This document shows positions 49,947 to 58,909 of a DNA stretch of 64,000 nt, one piece after another. Numbering within the stretch: position 1 is the first letter of the stretch; the number at the start of each line of letters is the position of its first letter. Under the pieces are notes generated by a model. It worked only from the letters and a program-made list of their open reading frames with translations, was not told the DNA's origin and did no database searches. The stretch covers positions 1,538,501 through 1,602,500 of the forward strand of contig NZ_OY780935.1 of NCBI RefSeq assembly GCF_963675965.1, given 5' to 3'. The stretch is from an uncultured Celeribacter sp. (GTDB lineage Bacteria; Pseudomonadota; Alphaproteobacteria; Rhodobacterales; Rhodobacteraceae). The translations under genes and the position numbers were made by a program.

Positions 49947-50860
49947 TGGCTGTTTTGTGTCTTGCAGAAGTGGCCGGCGGCGCAGTTGCGCTCGACGCCA
50001 CCGCGAAAGCCGTATCCGCCTCCGCCAAGCTGGGCGACGTGACGGTTCTGGTCTGTGGCGCGCCCGGTGACGAGGCCGCCAAGCTCGACGGCGTGGCCAA
50101 GGTGCTGGTCGCCGATGACGCCGCCTATGCCCATGGGCTGGCCGAAAACCTCGCCGCGCTGATCGTGTCCCTGGCCGGCGACTACAGCCACATCACCGCA
50201 CCGGCGACCACCACCGGCAAGAACGTTCTGCCGCGCGTCGCCGCACTGCTGGACGTGATGGTGATCTCGGATGTGATCGAGGTTGTGGACGCCGAGACCT
50301 TCAAACGCCCGGTCTATGCCGGCAATGCGGTGCAGACGGTCAAATCCTCGGATGCGACCAAGGTCATCTCCTTCCGCACCTCGACCTTCGAGGCGGCGGG
50401 CGCGGGCGGTTCGGCCTCTGTCGAAGCGGCGGCCGGCGCGGGCGACACCGGCCTGTCGGCCTTTATCGAAGACAAGGTGGTCGAAAGCGACCGTCCGGAA
50501 CTGACCTCGGCCAAGATCGTCGTCTCCGGCGGGCGTGGCGTGGGTTCGGAAGAGAACTTCGCGATCATCGAAGCGCTCGCCGACAAGCTCGGCGCGGCCG
50601 TGGGCGCCTCGCGCGCGGCCGTTGACAGCGGCTTTGCCCCCAACGACATGCAGGTCGGCCAGACCGGCAAGGTCGTCGCCCCCGAGCTGTACATCGCCGC
50701 CGGCATCTCCGGCGCGATCCAGCACCTCGCGGGTATGAAGGACTCCAAGGTCATCGTCGCCATCAACAAGGACGAAGAGGCCCCGATCTTCCAGGTCGCA
50801 GACTTCGGCCTCGTTGCTGACCTCTTCGACGCCGTCCCGGAACTCACGGAAAAACTCTGA
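49946..50860 (+). CDS. etfA: Electron transfer flavoprotein alpha subunit
   Basis: EtfA carries FAD. The 304-residue product has the N-terminal domain MAVLCLAEVAGGAVALDATA. The C-terminal FAD domain holds VVSGGRGVGSEENFAIIEAL, VGASRAAVDSGFAPNDMQVG, QTGKVVAPELYIAAGISGAI and the INKDEEAPIFQVADFGLVAD motif. It overlaps etfB and is followed by a terminator (50886-50914). In related bacteria a 3-hydroxybutyryl-CoA dehydrogenase gene often comes next; here the TetR gene does. Confidence 0.97.
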   Translation: MAVLCLAEVAGGAVALDATAKAVSASAKLGDVTVLVCGAPGDEAAKLDGVAKVLVADDAAYAHGLAENLAALIVSLAGDYSHITAPATTTGKNVLPRVAALLDVMVISDVIEVVDAETFKRPVYAGNAVQTVKSSDATKVISFRTSTFEAAGAGGSASVEAAAGAGDTGLSAFIEDKVVESDRPELTSAKIVVSGGRGVGSEENFAIIEALADKLGAAVGASRAAVDSGFAPNDMQVGQTGKVVAPELYIAAGISGAIQHLAGMKDSKVIVAINKDEEAPIFQVADFGLVADLFDAVPELTEKL

Positions 50861-50885
50861 GGGTTTCCGCAAATCGCAAGACAAG

Positions 50886-50914
50886 AAAGGCCCGCCAGTC
50901 TGGCGGGCCTTTTT
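50886..50914 (+). terminator. Terminator between etfA and the convergent TetR gene
   Basis: AAAGGCCCGCCA and TGGCGGGCCTTT (50886-50897, 50901-50912) form a stem with a three-base loop, then T-run. The flanking runs would let it serve both strands. Confidence 0.9.
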
Positions 50915-50922
50915 CATGTCGC

Positions 50923-51597
50923 TTACAGATCTGAGCTGGCTATTTCCCCCGGATTCGGCAGATGCAAAAGGGTCCGCACACAGAGATCCGCCCAGTCGGA
51001 AATATCCCGCGCGTCCGGCGCATAGCCCGGATCCAGCACGGCCCCCCGCTGTTTGCCGTGGATCGCATGGCGCAACAGCTCTGCAAGCTGCCCGTCCCCG
51101 TCCGATCGTCCGGCCGCTTTGCAAAGCTCTGCAAAGCGGCGATCAAAGGCATCGGCCACTTCGCGAATCGATGTCACATAGCTTTCGCGCAGCTCCGGAA
51201 AGCGGTCCTGTTCGGCAAAAACAGCACGAATGGTGCGCACCGAAGACAGCCCCAGAACCAGCTCGGCATAGGCCCGCGCCAAGGCGATAAACGCCGCGTC
51301 GGACGCTCCGTAAATCTCGGGATCTGGCATCGGGCTCGTCAGGCTTTCAATCCCCTCGTCAATCGCCTTCTGCACGACCTGCCGAAACAGATCGTCTTTG
51401 TTTTCAACCACCTTATAGACTGTGCGCGTCGAGACTCCGGCACGCTGCGCAACCGCTCCGATGCTCGTGCCCGAATAGCCGCTTTCCAGAAACTCGGCGC
51501 GCGCCGCCGTGAGCAGTTCGGCACGGGTCTGGGCCTCAGTCCGCAGAACCGGACGGCCTCGCGCCCGGTTTTTGTCGCTGTCCTGATTTTCTGTCAT
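50923..51597 (-). CDS. TetR-family regulator of the divergent exporter
   Basis: The 224-residue protein starts at the ATG complementary to 51595-51597 (MTENQDSDKNRARGRPVLRT), which is preferred over the ATG 12 codons upstream because the latter has no ribosome site and would cover the operator. The helix-turn-helix TSIGAVAQRAGVSTRTVYKV lies near residues 44-63, followed by a helical ligand domain. It is divergent from the HlyD/ABC-2 operon with a 28-base inverted repeat between, so repression relieved by an effector is the simple model. The ligand is unknown. Confidence 0.9.
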   Translation of the reverse strand: MTENQDSDKNRARGRPVLRTEAQTRAELLTAARAEFLESGYSGTSIGAVAQRAGVSTRTVYKVVENKDDLFRQVVQKAIDEGIESLTSPMPDPEIYGASDAAFIALARAYAELVLGLSSVRTIRAVFAEQDRFPELRESYVTSIREVADAFDRRFAELCKAAGRSDGDGQLAELLRHAIHGKQRGAVLDPGYAPDARDISDWADLCVRTLLHLPNPGEIASSDL

Positions 51598-51617
51598 TGA
51601 CTTCGGGCCTTCATTAC

Positions 51618-51645
51618 ATTTAGGAAAATACAAATTTTTCTAAAT
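51618..51645. promoter_or_regulatory. 28-bp palindrome, probable TetR operator
   Basis: ATTTAGGAAAA (51618-51628) and TTTTTCTAAAT (51635-51645) are inverted with one mismatch and a six-base centre. It sits in the 75-base gap between the divergent TetR and HlyD genes and overlaps a possible plus-strand promoter (TTGACT at 51597-51602, TTAGGA at 51620-51625). Confidence 0.75.
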
Positions 51646-51672
51646 CAGCCCGTACCGCAAGAGGTCCCCGCG

Positions 51673-52671
51673 ATGCAAACGAAAAAAGTAACTGCCCTGG
51701 CCGTGCTCGCCATCGCCGCCGCGGCGGGCTATCTGGTCTGGACCGTGCAAAAACCGGAAACCTATCTGGTGCAGGGCGAAGTGGAAGCCACGCGCATTGA
51801 CCTCTCCGCCATGGTCACCGCCCGGGTCAGCGACACGCCAGTCGATTTCGGCGACCGGGTCGAAACGGGACAGACTGTCGTCCAGCTCGACAGCCCGCTG
51901 GTCCGCGCCGCCCTAGCCAATGCCGAGGCGGCTGTGGCGGTCGCTGCCGCCAACCGCGATCTGGCCTATGCCACGCGCCCGGAAAACATCGCCACCGCAC
52001 AGGCCCAACTCCTGGCAGCCAAGGCGGATGTCGCACTGGCACAGAAGACCTTTGAGCGGATCAGCCAGCTGCGCGACACCTCGGTGGTTTCCGACGCTAA
52101 CCTTGATCAGGCCCGCAACAGTCGTGACGCGGCGCTGCAGGCGCAGTTCGCGGCAGAGGCCAATCTCGATCTGGCCCGCAACGGCGCCAGCGACGAACAG
52201 AAAGCCGTGGCCGTGGCCCAGTTGAAACAAGCCGAAGCCGCACGCACCCAAGCCCAAGCCAATGTCGATGAAATGACCGTCATCGCGCCGATCAACGGCG
52301 AAGTGACCGCGCGTATGGCAGAGCCCGGCAAGCTGTTCAACGCCGGGGCCCCGCTGATTTCCATCGTCGATGTCGATCATGCCTGGTTCACCTTCAACCT
52401 GCGCGAAGATCTGTTGCAGGGGCTGGAAGTCGGCGCGGCACTCGAGGTGCGCGTCCCCGCTCTTGGTGAAGACCGCGATCCGGTGCCCGCGCAGATCACC
52501 GCGATCAATGTCGAGGGCAGCTATGCCAACTGGCGCGCCACCAAAGCGACCGGCGATTTCGACCTGCGCACCTTTTCCGTACGCGCCGAACCGACCGACC
52601 CCGTCGAGGGGTTGCGCCCGGGGATGAGCGCATTGGTTGACTGGCCAACCGCCCCCAATCGCGGACGCTGA
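51673..52671 (+). CDS. HlyD-family periplasmic adaptor protein
   Basis: Adaptor proteins link an inner-membrane pump to the outer membrane or periplasm. The 332-residue product has an N-terminal anchor (about residues 7-23), then a lipoyl-like barrel (VSDTPVDFGDRVETGQTVVQ). The long helical hairpin (about 75-195) has LAAKADVALAQKTFERISQL, and the second barrel half contains VIAPINGEVTARMAEPGKLF. It overlaps nothing and is three bases before the first permease. It resembles adaptors of YbhG/YhiI type, which work with ABC-2 permeases. Confidence 0.92.
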   Translation: MQTKKVTALAVLAIAAAAGYLVWTVQKPETYLVQGEVEATRIDLSAMVTARVSDTPVDFGDRVETGQTVVQLDSPLVRAALANAEAAVAVAAANRDLAYATRPENIATAQAQLLAAKADVALAQKTFERISQLRDTSVVSDANLDQARNSRDAALQAQFAAEANLDLARNGASDEQKAVAVAQLKQAEAARTQAQANVDEMTVIAPINGEVTARMAEPGKLFNAGAPLISIVDVDHAWFTFNLREDLLQGLEVGAALEVRVPALGEDRDPVPAQITAINVEGSYANWRATKATGDFDLRTFSVRAEPTDPVEGLRPGMSALVDWPTAPNRGR

Positions 52672-52674
52672 GCC

Positions 52675-53874
52675 ATGGCACCTCGGCATTATCCACCGGG
52701 CTTTCGCCGCATCTTCCGGCGGGAGCTTCGCCAGATCGCGGACCGCCCGGCGCTGGCCTTCATGCTGATCCCTTTCCCGCTGGTGATCTTTCTCGGACTG
52801 GCCATGGTCTTTGCCGCCGGTCTGCCGCGTGCCCTGCCGGTGGCGGTGCTGGATCAGGACGGCTCCACCCTGTCACGGCAACTGGTGCAAATGGTCGACG
52901 CCGCCTCGGATGTCGACGTGCGCACCCATGTCGCCAATCTGACAGAAGCCCGCCAGCTGCTGTTGGAACGCAAAGCCTATGCCATTCTGATGATCCCACA
53001 TGACATGGGCCGGGATCTGCAGCTGGGCCAGAGCCCGGAAGTCATCATTTTCTCCAACAATCAGTTTCTGACGGTGGGCGGCATCGCCGCGCGCAGCATC
53101 GGAACGTCGGCGCTGACATTTTCCGGCGGAGTATCGGTGCGCACGCTGGAAGCCCGCGGCATCGGCCCGGATCAGGCCATGGATATGGTCACCCCGATCC
53201 CGGTGCGGCAAAGCCCGCTGTTCAATCCCTCGCTCGACTATATCCAGTTCCTTCTGTCCTCGATCCTGCCGACCGTGCTGGAAATCTTCATCTGTGCAGC
53301 GGCGGTTCTGTCCTTTTCCCGCGATCACCACACGAAGGCTGGCATGGCTCGGGTGATGCGCCTGTCAGACGGGTCCTTGAACGCGATCATCGGCAAGCTG
53401 GCGCCCTATACGCTGTCCGCCGTGCTGATCCTGCTGCTGGGCGATGCAATGCTCTATGGTGTCTTTGGCGCAAGCTTCCATGGCAATGTGTTGCTCTATA
53501 TCACGGCCGGAATACTCTTTGTGATCACCTGTCAGTTTCTGGGCGCCCTGATTGCCCTGATTGGCCGTGATGTCACCAATGCACTGGGGATGAGCGCCCT
53601 TATCGTGGCACCGGCCTTTGGCTATGCCGGGGTCAGTTTCCCCCGCTTCGGCATGACGACCTTTGCGCAGCTCTGGAGCGGGATCATCCCGCTGACACCC
53701 TATCTGGAAATCCGCACCGATCAGGCCCTACGCGGGACCCCCGTGGAATTCACCCTGCCCGGCCTTGTTTGGCTTACGGCGCAATGTCTGGTCTATGGCA
53801 TCCTTTTGTGGGTGATGCTGCGCAAGTCTGCGGCGAGATCGGTCGCCGCGACCGAAGCGGAGCAGACCCAATGA
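52675..53874 (+). CDS. ABC-2 type permease, first of a pair
   Basis: The 399-residue product has one N-terminal helix (about 23-45), a large extracytoplasmic domain (FSNNQFLTVGGIAARSIGTS) and about five helices at the C-terminal end. This is the ABC2_membrane_3 layout of drug or lipid exporters. The start ATG follows the HlyD stop by three bases. Its stop overlaps the next permease (ATGA at 53871-53874). No nucleotide-binding subunit is encoded nearby, so the energy source is not clear. Confidence 0.85.
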   Translation: MAPRHYPPGFRRIFRRELRQIADRPALAFMLIPFPLVIFLGLAMVFAAGLPRALPVAVLDQDGSTLSRQLVQMVDAASDVDVRTHVANLTEARQLLLERKAYAILMIPHDMGRDLQLGQSPEVIIFSNNQFLTVGGIAARSIGTSALTFSGGVSVRTLEARGIGPDQAMDMVTPIPVRQSPLFNPSLDYIQFLLSSILPTVLEIFICAAAVLSFSRDHHTKAGMARVMRLSDGSLNAIIGKLAPYTLSAVLILLLGDAMLYGVFGASFHGNVLLYITAGILFVITCQFLGALIALIGRDVTNALGMSALIVAPAFGYAGVSFPRFGMTTFAQLWSGIIPLTPYLEIRTDQALRGTPVEFTLPGLVWLTAQCLVYGILLWVMLRKSAARSVAATEAEQTQ

Positions 53875-55040
53875 GCGTTCTCATCACATTCCTCAAAGCC
53901 GTCTTGAATGCCTTGCGCGACGTTCTGGCCGACCCCGGCGCGCGTTCGACCATGGTCGCGGCGATTTTCATCTACAGCCTGCTCTATCCTCAGCCCTATG
54001 TCGGCGAGCTCGTACGTGACGTGCCTGTGGTGGCGATCGATCAGGACAATTCCACTGCCAGCCGAGCCTTTCTCCGCAACCTCGATGCCAGCGACCGTGT
54101 GGAAATCGTGCAGTCGGTCGCGACTATGGAGGCCGCCCGCGCCGTCTTCTACCAGCGCGACGCCTATGGCATCGTCCTGATCCCGCAGGATTTCGAACAG
54201 GATCTGCTCTCCAACCGGCCCGCCCCGGTGGCCGCCTTTGGCGATGGCAGCTATCTGCTGATCTACTCCAACCTGATGTCTGCGGTCTCTGGCGTGGCCC
54301 GAAACCTTGGCGCGCAGGTGAACTACAACCGCCTCACCGCGCGCGGTGTAGATGACGGTCAGGCCCGCGCTCTGATTGCCCCGGTCACAGTCACCAGCAT
54401 TCCGGTCTTCAACCCCTCCGGAGGCTACGCCGCCTATATCGTGCCAGCGGCCTTTGTTCTGATCCTGCAACAAACATTGCTGATGGGCATCGGATTGCTG
54501 CACGCCGGGCGCCCTCTGCCCAAAGGCGTGAACCTTGTCGCCACCCCTGTGGCCTATGTCGCGCTCTACACGCTTTGGACGCTGTTCACCCAGCTGTTCT
54601 TGCCCTTTGCCTATGACATCCCGCGCACCGGCGACATCGCCACGCTGATGATGGTGAGCCTGCCGTTCCTCTGCGCCAGCACCGCCATGGGCTTTGCCGT
54701 GGCCATCGCCATTCCCTGGCGTGAAGGCGTTGTCTTTTTCCTCGTCGTTCTCGGGCTGCCGCTGTTCTTTCTGTCAGGTATCTCCTGGCCGGTGGAATCC
54801 ATCCCGGCACCGCTGCATCTGCTGGCGCTTCTCGTGCCGTCCTCCAGCGCGATTCCGGCCATTGTTGCCGTCGACCAGATGGGCGCGCAGGCCCGGGATG
54901 TTGCCGGAACGATCGAACTGCAACTGGCCCTGACGGTCGGCTATACATTGCTGGCTGTACTTCTGGCCTGGCTGACCCGACACCGTCACCACGCGGCTGC
55001 TGACGACGGCGTGACACAACAGCCCAAGACGCAGGCTTGA
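53871..55040 (+). CDS. ABC-2 type permease, second of a pair
   Basis: I start at the overlapping ATG at 53871 (MSVLITFLKAVLNALRDVLA); an in-frame ATG at 53769 would lie inside the previous gene. The 389-residue product has the same layout as its partner: an N-terminal helix, an extracytoplasmic domain (QVNYNRLTARGVDDGQARAL) and a five-helix end. The end has GYAAYIVPAAFVLILQQTLL and PLFFLSGISWPVESIPAPLH, the typical permease signature. It likely forms a heterodimer with 52675-53874. Confidence 0.87.
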   Translation: MSVLITFLKAVLNALRDVLADPGARSTMVAAIFIYSLLYPQPYVGELVRDVPVVAIDQDNSTASRAFLRNLDASDRVEIVQSVATMEAARAVFYQRDAYGIVLIPQDFEQDLLSNRPAPVAAFGDGSYLLIYSNLMSAVSGVARNLGAQVNYNRLTARGVDDGQARALIAPVTVTSIPVFNPSGGYAAYIVPAAFVLILQQTLLMGIGLLHAGRPLPKGVNLVATPVAYVALYTLWTLFTQLFLPFAYDIPRTGDIATLMMVSLPFLCASTAMGFAVAIAIPWREGVVFFLVVLGLPLFFLSGISWPVESIPAPLHLLALLVPSSSAIPAIVAVDQMGAQARDVAGTIELQLALTVGYTLLAVLLAWLTRHRHHAAADDGVTQQPKTQA

Positions 55041-55103
55041 CCCCACGGGCCTGAAGGCGGTTACAAGAAGACACACCGCCGCCAGTCAAAAAGGTCCCCT
55101 GCC

Positions 55104-56120
55104 ATGTCCTCAGATGCCACCAAGCCCCGCCGCAACCTGATTACCGATGTGCCCGGTCTGCGTGTCGGCAATGCCAGCGACGCCCGGATCAAGACCGGGG
55201 TCACGGTGCTGACGTCCGAGGCGCCTTTTATCGCCTCTGTCCATGTGATGGGCGGCGCGCCGGGGACACGGGAAACCGACCTTCTCGCTCCCGACAAACT
55301 GGTCAGCGACATCGATGCGCTGGTGCTGTCGGGCGGCTCAGCCTTCGGGCTGGAGGCCTGCTCCGGGGTCTCGGACGCGCTGGTCGAAATGGGCCGTGGG
55401 CATCAGGTCGGTCCGGTGCGCGTGCCGATTGTCCCCGGCGCTATCCTCTTCGATCTGATCAATGGCGGTGACAAACAGTGGGACAGCCCGCCCTATCGCG
55501 CTCTGGGCCGCCGCGCTTTCGAAGCAGCGACACCAGAGTTTGCACTCGGCAGCACCGGAGCCGGATATGGCGCCCTTGCCGGGAACGTCAAAGGCGGTCT
55601 GGGCTCTGCCTCCGCTCAGGTGCAGGGGCACAGCGTCGGCGCGCTGGTGGCGGTCAACGCCGTGGGCAGCCCGCTTACCCCGAACAGCCGCCACTTCTGG
55701 GCCGCAGCCTTCGAGCAGGAGAATGAGTTCGGCGGGCTGGGGCCGGATCCGCGTCGTGGCCTGCATGCGGGGATGGCACAGACCAAACTGGCACAGGCCA
55801 CCAGCGCCGGGCAAAACACCACCATCGCCATCGTCGCAACAGATGCCGATCTGACCAAGGCGGAATGTCACCGGCTGTCGGTGGCCGCCCATGACGGGTT
55901 GGCCCGCGCGCTGGTGCCCGCGCACACGCCCCATGATGGCGATCTGGTATTCGGTGTTTCGACGCGCGCCACACCGATCAGCGGGGATCGTGCCTTTGTC
56001 CTGTCTCATCTCGGTGCAGCGGCTGCGGATTGTCTGGCCCGCGCTATCGCCCGCGCCGTCTATGAGGCCACCCCGGAACCCAACGACCTGCTGCCCTGCT
56101 GGCAGGACCTCCCGGCCTAG
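55104..56120 (+). CDS. P1-family (DmpA/NylC-like) self-processing peptidase
   Basis: P1 hydrolases are N-terminal nucleophile enzymes that cut themselves to expose the nucleophile and then act on amino-terminal residues or amides. The 338-residue product has LVLSGGSAFGLEACSGV, then GAGYGALAGNVKGGLGSAS. The cleavage motif is GQNTTIAIVATDADLTK, with predicted cut between N238 and T239, so T239 is the nucleophile. The C-terminal fragment would be about 100 residues. It lies 63 bases after the exporter genes and may share their operon; no substrate can be given. Confidence 0.9.
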   Translation: MSSDATKPRRNLITDVPGLRVGNASDARIKTGVTVLTSEAPFIASVHVMGGAPGTRETDLLAPDKLVSDIDALVLSGGSAFGLEACSGVSDALVEMGRGHQVGPVRVPIVPGAILFDLINGGDKQWDSPPYRALGRRAFEAATPEFALGSTGAGYGALAGNVKGGLGSASAQVQGHSVGALVAVNAVGSPLTPNSRHFWAAAFEQENEFGGLGPDPRRGLHAGMAQTKLAQATSAGQNTTIAIVATDADLTKAECHRLSVAAHDGLARALVPAHTPHDGDLVFGVSTRATPISGDRAFVLSHLGAAAADCLARAIARAVYEATPEPNDLLPCWQDLPA

Positions 56121-56139
56121 GGAAGCCCATCACCGGCTG

Positions 56140-57312
56140 TCAGAGACAGTTTTCGAGAATTTTCGTCAGATCCTGCGAGCTTAGTTCCACCGGGTTGGCC
56201 TTCATCGATGACGCCGATTTGGCCATCTCAACGACGGCAGGCACATCTAAGTCCAATGCCTTTTCCAGCCCCAACCCCGCCAGCCCCTGCGCGGCATTGA
56301 ACCCCGCCAAAAGCTGCTCCGCCGGACGCAACGCGCTGCCGAAGGCCTCGGAGATCATGCCATCCAGCGCGGCGAATTTGCCCATAGCCTGCCCGGCCCG
56401 CGCGCAAGCCAGACGGTTGACGCGTAGCACCTCGGGCAACAAGGCGGCACAGATGGCCCCATGCGGGCGGCCGGTCTGACCGCCGATCACCCCGGCAAAG
56501 CCATGCACCGCGCCCAGCCCCGCATTGGCCAATGCAATGCCGCTCAGATGCGCCGCATTCAGCATCGTGGCCCGTGCCCCGGCGTCTTCGCCCTGGCTCA
56601 GACGGATGAGTGCGCGCATCGTCGGCAGGATCGCCGCTGCTGTCAGCGCATCCGTGGCCGCAGTGGCCTTGTGCGATAGGAAGGGTTCAATAAGTTGCGT
56701 CAGCGCATCCATACCCGTGCTCAGGCTTAGCTGACGCGGCAAACCATAGGTCAGTTCCGGATCGAGCACCGCCACCGCCGGGATCATGCGCGCATCCCGC
56801 AGGCTGACTTTGCGGCGCGCTTCCGGGATGTCGATTACGGCGTTCTTCGTGGCTTCCGCCCCTGTGCCCGCCGTGGTCGGAATGGCCACAAACGGCAAGG
56901 GCGCGTGATCCAGTGGACGGCCCTTGCCGACGATTTCCAGATGATCGCGCACCGGGCTGTCACTGCAGAGCAATGCCGCAAGCGCCTTGCCCATATCCAG
57001 CGCCGACCCACCCCCGATAGCCACCACCGCCCCCGGGGATTTTGGACGCAGCGCCGCAATGGCCTGTTCCAGATCCGGCAGCGAGGGTTCCCCCCCAGCA
57101 GGCCACATCACCGGCAACAGCCCCAGCGCCCTCAGGTCGCGAGCCAAATCCGCGGCCCAGCGCGCCGAACGGCTGTGCACGACCACGACAGTTGCCCCCT
57201 CCGCAACCCCCAAGCCAGCCAGCAGCAAAGCCGTATGCTGGCGGCACCCGGCACCGGTGATGCTGCGCGCAGGGACGGCAAGCCGTGGCCAATTCGTCAA
57301 GGCGTCGTTCAT
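56140..57312 (-). CDS. Iron-type alcohol dehydrogenase with substituted metal ligands
   Basis: The 390-residue product (start at the ATG complementary to 57310-57312) is a group III dehydrogenase. It has the nucleotide motif GGGSALDMGKAL (residues 100-111), AIPTTAGTGAEATKNAVI and the C-terminal metal region. In canonical enzymes the metal is held by Asp and three His. Here D202 (GMDALTQ) and H284 (RPHGA) are present, but position 206 is Gln and position 274 is Gly (HGFAG). Enzymes of this subgroup may bind metal differently or not at all. Its start overlaps glpK by ATGA, so it probably oxidises a product or analogue of the transported polyol. Confidence 0.85.
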   Translation of the reverse strand: MNDALTNWPRLAVPARSITGAGCRQHTALLLAGLGVAEGATVVVVHSRSARWAADLARDLRALGLLPVMWPAGGEPSLPDLEQAIAALRPKSPGAVVAIGGGSALDMGKALAALLCSDSPVRDHLEIVGKGRPLDHAPLPFVAIPTTAGTGAEATKNAVIDIPEARRKVSLRDARMIPAVAVLDPELTYGLPRQLSLSTGMDALTQLIEPFLSHKATAATDALTAAAILPTMRALIRLSQGEDAGARATMLNAAHLSGIALANAGLGAVHGFAGVIGGQTGRPHGAICAALLPEVLRVNRLACARAGQAMGKFAALDGMISEAFGSALRPAEQLLAGFNAAQGLAGLGLEKALDLDVPAVVEMAKSASSMKANPVELSSQDLTKILENCL

Positions 57313-58799
57313 GAGGCGAAGTCGATGGTCGATTGCACGGCCTTTTTCCATGCGGCGTATTTTGCGCGGCGGTCCTGATCGTCCATATCGGGATCAAAGC
57401 GCGAGGTGGCCGACCAGACCGCCGCGAATTCTTCCATCTCCGGCAGGATGCCCGCCTTGTGCCCGGCCAGCCAAGCCGCCCCTTTGGCGGTCGTTTCCAG
57501 ATCTGCCGGACGTTCCACCGGCGCATCAAGGATATCGGCCAGAAACTGCATCGCATAGTCAGAGGCGCTCATGCCCCCGTCCACGCGCAGCGCGGTTTCC
57601 CCCATGCCATCCCAATCCGCCTGCATCGCCTCGAACAGGTCGCGGGTCTGAAAGCCGACGCTTTCCAGCGCCGCCCGGGCGATCTCGGCAGGGCCGGAGT
57701 TGCGGCTCAGCCCGTAGATCGCGCCGCGGCATTCGGCATTCCAATAGGGCGCGCCCAACCCGGTGAAGGCAGGCACCAGAACCAGATCCTGCGTCGGATC
57801 GGAGCCTTCGGCCAGCGGCTGGGTTTCGCGTGCGTCACGGATGATCTTCAGCCCGTCGCGCAGCCATTGCACCACGGCGCCCGCGATAAAGATCGACCCT
57901 TCCAGCGCGTAGGTGGGCTTGCCATCCAATTGATAGGCGATGGTGGTCAACAAGCGGTTCTTCGACATCACCGGGGTGTCCCCGGTGTTCAGGAGCGCAA
58001 AACAACCCGTGCCATAGGTCGATTTGATCATGCCCGGTTTGAAACAGGCCTGCCCGACGGTGGCCGCCTGCTGATCGCCCGCAATGCCCAGAATGGGAAT
58101 CGGACGGCCGAACAGATCGGGGCGGGTTTCGCCAAAATTCGCCGCACAGTCCTTGACTTCGGGCAGCATCGACATCGGGATGTTGAGCTTGTCACAAATG
58201 GTTTTGGACCAGCGCCCCTTGCGAATGTCGTAAAGCATGGTGCGCGCGGCATTGGTGGCGTCCGTGACATGGGCCTTGCCGCCTGTCAGGTTCCACACCA
58301 GCCAGCTGTCCACAGTGCCAAAGGCCAGTTCCCCGGCCTCGGCGCGGGCACGCAGCCCCTCGACGTTGTCCAGGATCCACGCCAGTTTGGTCGCCGAAAA
58401 ATACGGATCGAGCAAAAGCCCCGTGCGCTTGGTCACCCGTTCTTCGAACCCCTCGGCCTTGAGCGCCTTGCACATCTCTGAGGTGCGGCGATCCTGCCAA
58501 ACGATGGCATTGTGCACAGCCCGACCGGTCTTGCGGTCCCAAACCAATGTAGTCTCACGCTGGTTGGTGATCCCGATGGCAGCAATATCTGCGACACCCA
58601 GACCGGCACGTTCGACAGCCGAGCGACAGGTCGCAGCCGTCGTCGACCACAGATCCGCGGGATCATGTTCGACCCATCCGCTTGCCGGATAGTGCTGTTC
58701 GAATTCTTCCTGCGCCGAGGCGACGATGGAAAGCCTGTCGTCAAAGAGGATTGAACGGGTGGATGTGGTGCCTTGATCAATGGCCAGAATATGGGTCAT
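57309..58799 (-). CDS. glpK: Glycerol kinase
   Basis: GlpK makes sn-glycerol 3-phosphate from glycerol and ATP. The 496-residue product has DQGTTSTRSILFD (residues 7-19), ITNQRETTLVWDRKTGRAVH and the FGGY-family motifs GIAGDQQAATVGQACFKPG and YALEGSIFIAGAVVQWLRDG. The active-site Asp in VDGGMSASDYAMQF is also present. It overlaps the downstream dehydrogenase by four bases. A GC-rich hairpin separates it from glpV, which could lower its expression relative to the transporter. Confidence 0.97.
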   Translation of the reverse strand: MTHILAIDQGTTSTRSILFDDRLSIVASAQEEFEQHYPASGWVEHDPADLWSTTAATCRSAVERAGLGVADIAAIGITNQRETTLVWDRKTGRAVHNAIVWQDRRTSEMCKALKAEGFEERVTKRTGLLLDPYFSATKLAWILDNVEGLRARAEAGELAFGTVDSWLVWNLTGGKAHVTDATNAARTMLYDIRKGRWSKTICDKLNIPMSMLPEVKDCAANFGETRPDLFGRPIPILGIAGDQQAATVGQACFKPGMIKSTYGTGCFALLNTGDTPVMSKNRLLTTIAYQLDGKPTYALEGSIFIAGAVVQWLRDGLKIIRDARETQPLAEGSDPTQDLVLVPAFTGLGAPYWNAECRGAIYGLSRNSGPAEIARAALESVGFQTRDLFEAMQADWDGMGETALRVDGGMSASDYAMQFLADILDAPVERPADLETTAKGAAWLAGHKAGILPEMEEFAAVWSATSRFDPDMDDQDRRAKYAAWKKAVQSTIDFAS

Positions 58800-58865
58800 G
58801 TGCCTGTCTCACCGTGATATTTTCTGACCGGACCTGTCCGGCCTTCTCAGGAATTGAGAACATAG

Positions 58866-58898
58866 AAAGGGCCGGGGCACAACCGCGCGCCCCGGCCC
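58866..58898 (-). terminator. GC-rich stem-loop between glpV and glpK
   Basis: GGGCCGGGGC and GCCCCGGCCC (58869-58878, 58889-58898) are perfect 10-bp complements, followed by TTTCT on the minus strand. It may partly end transcription or protect the upstream glpV mRNA; substrate-binding protein genes often carry such hairpins. Confidence 0.65.
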
Positions 58899-58909
58899 GT
58901 CGCAAAGGC

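Noticed and set aside
57309..57312. A glpK-dehydrogenase gene fusion.
   Set aside because: The frames differ and the ATGA overlap marks separate proteins.
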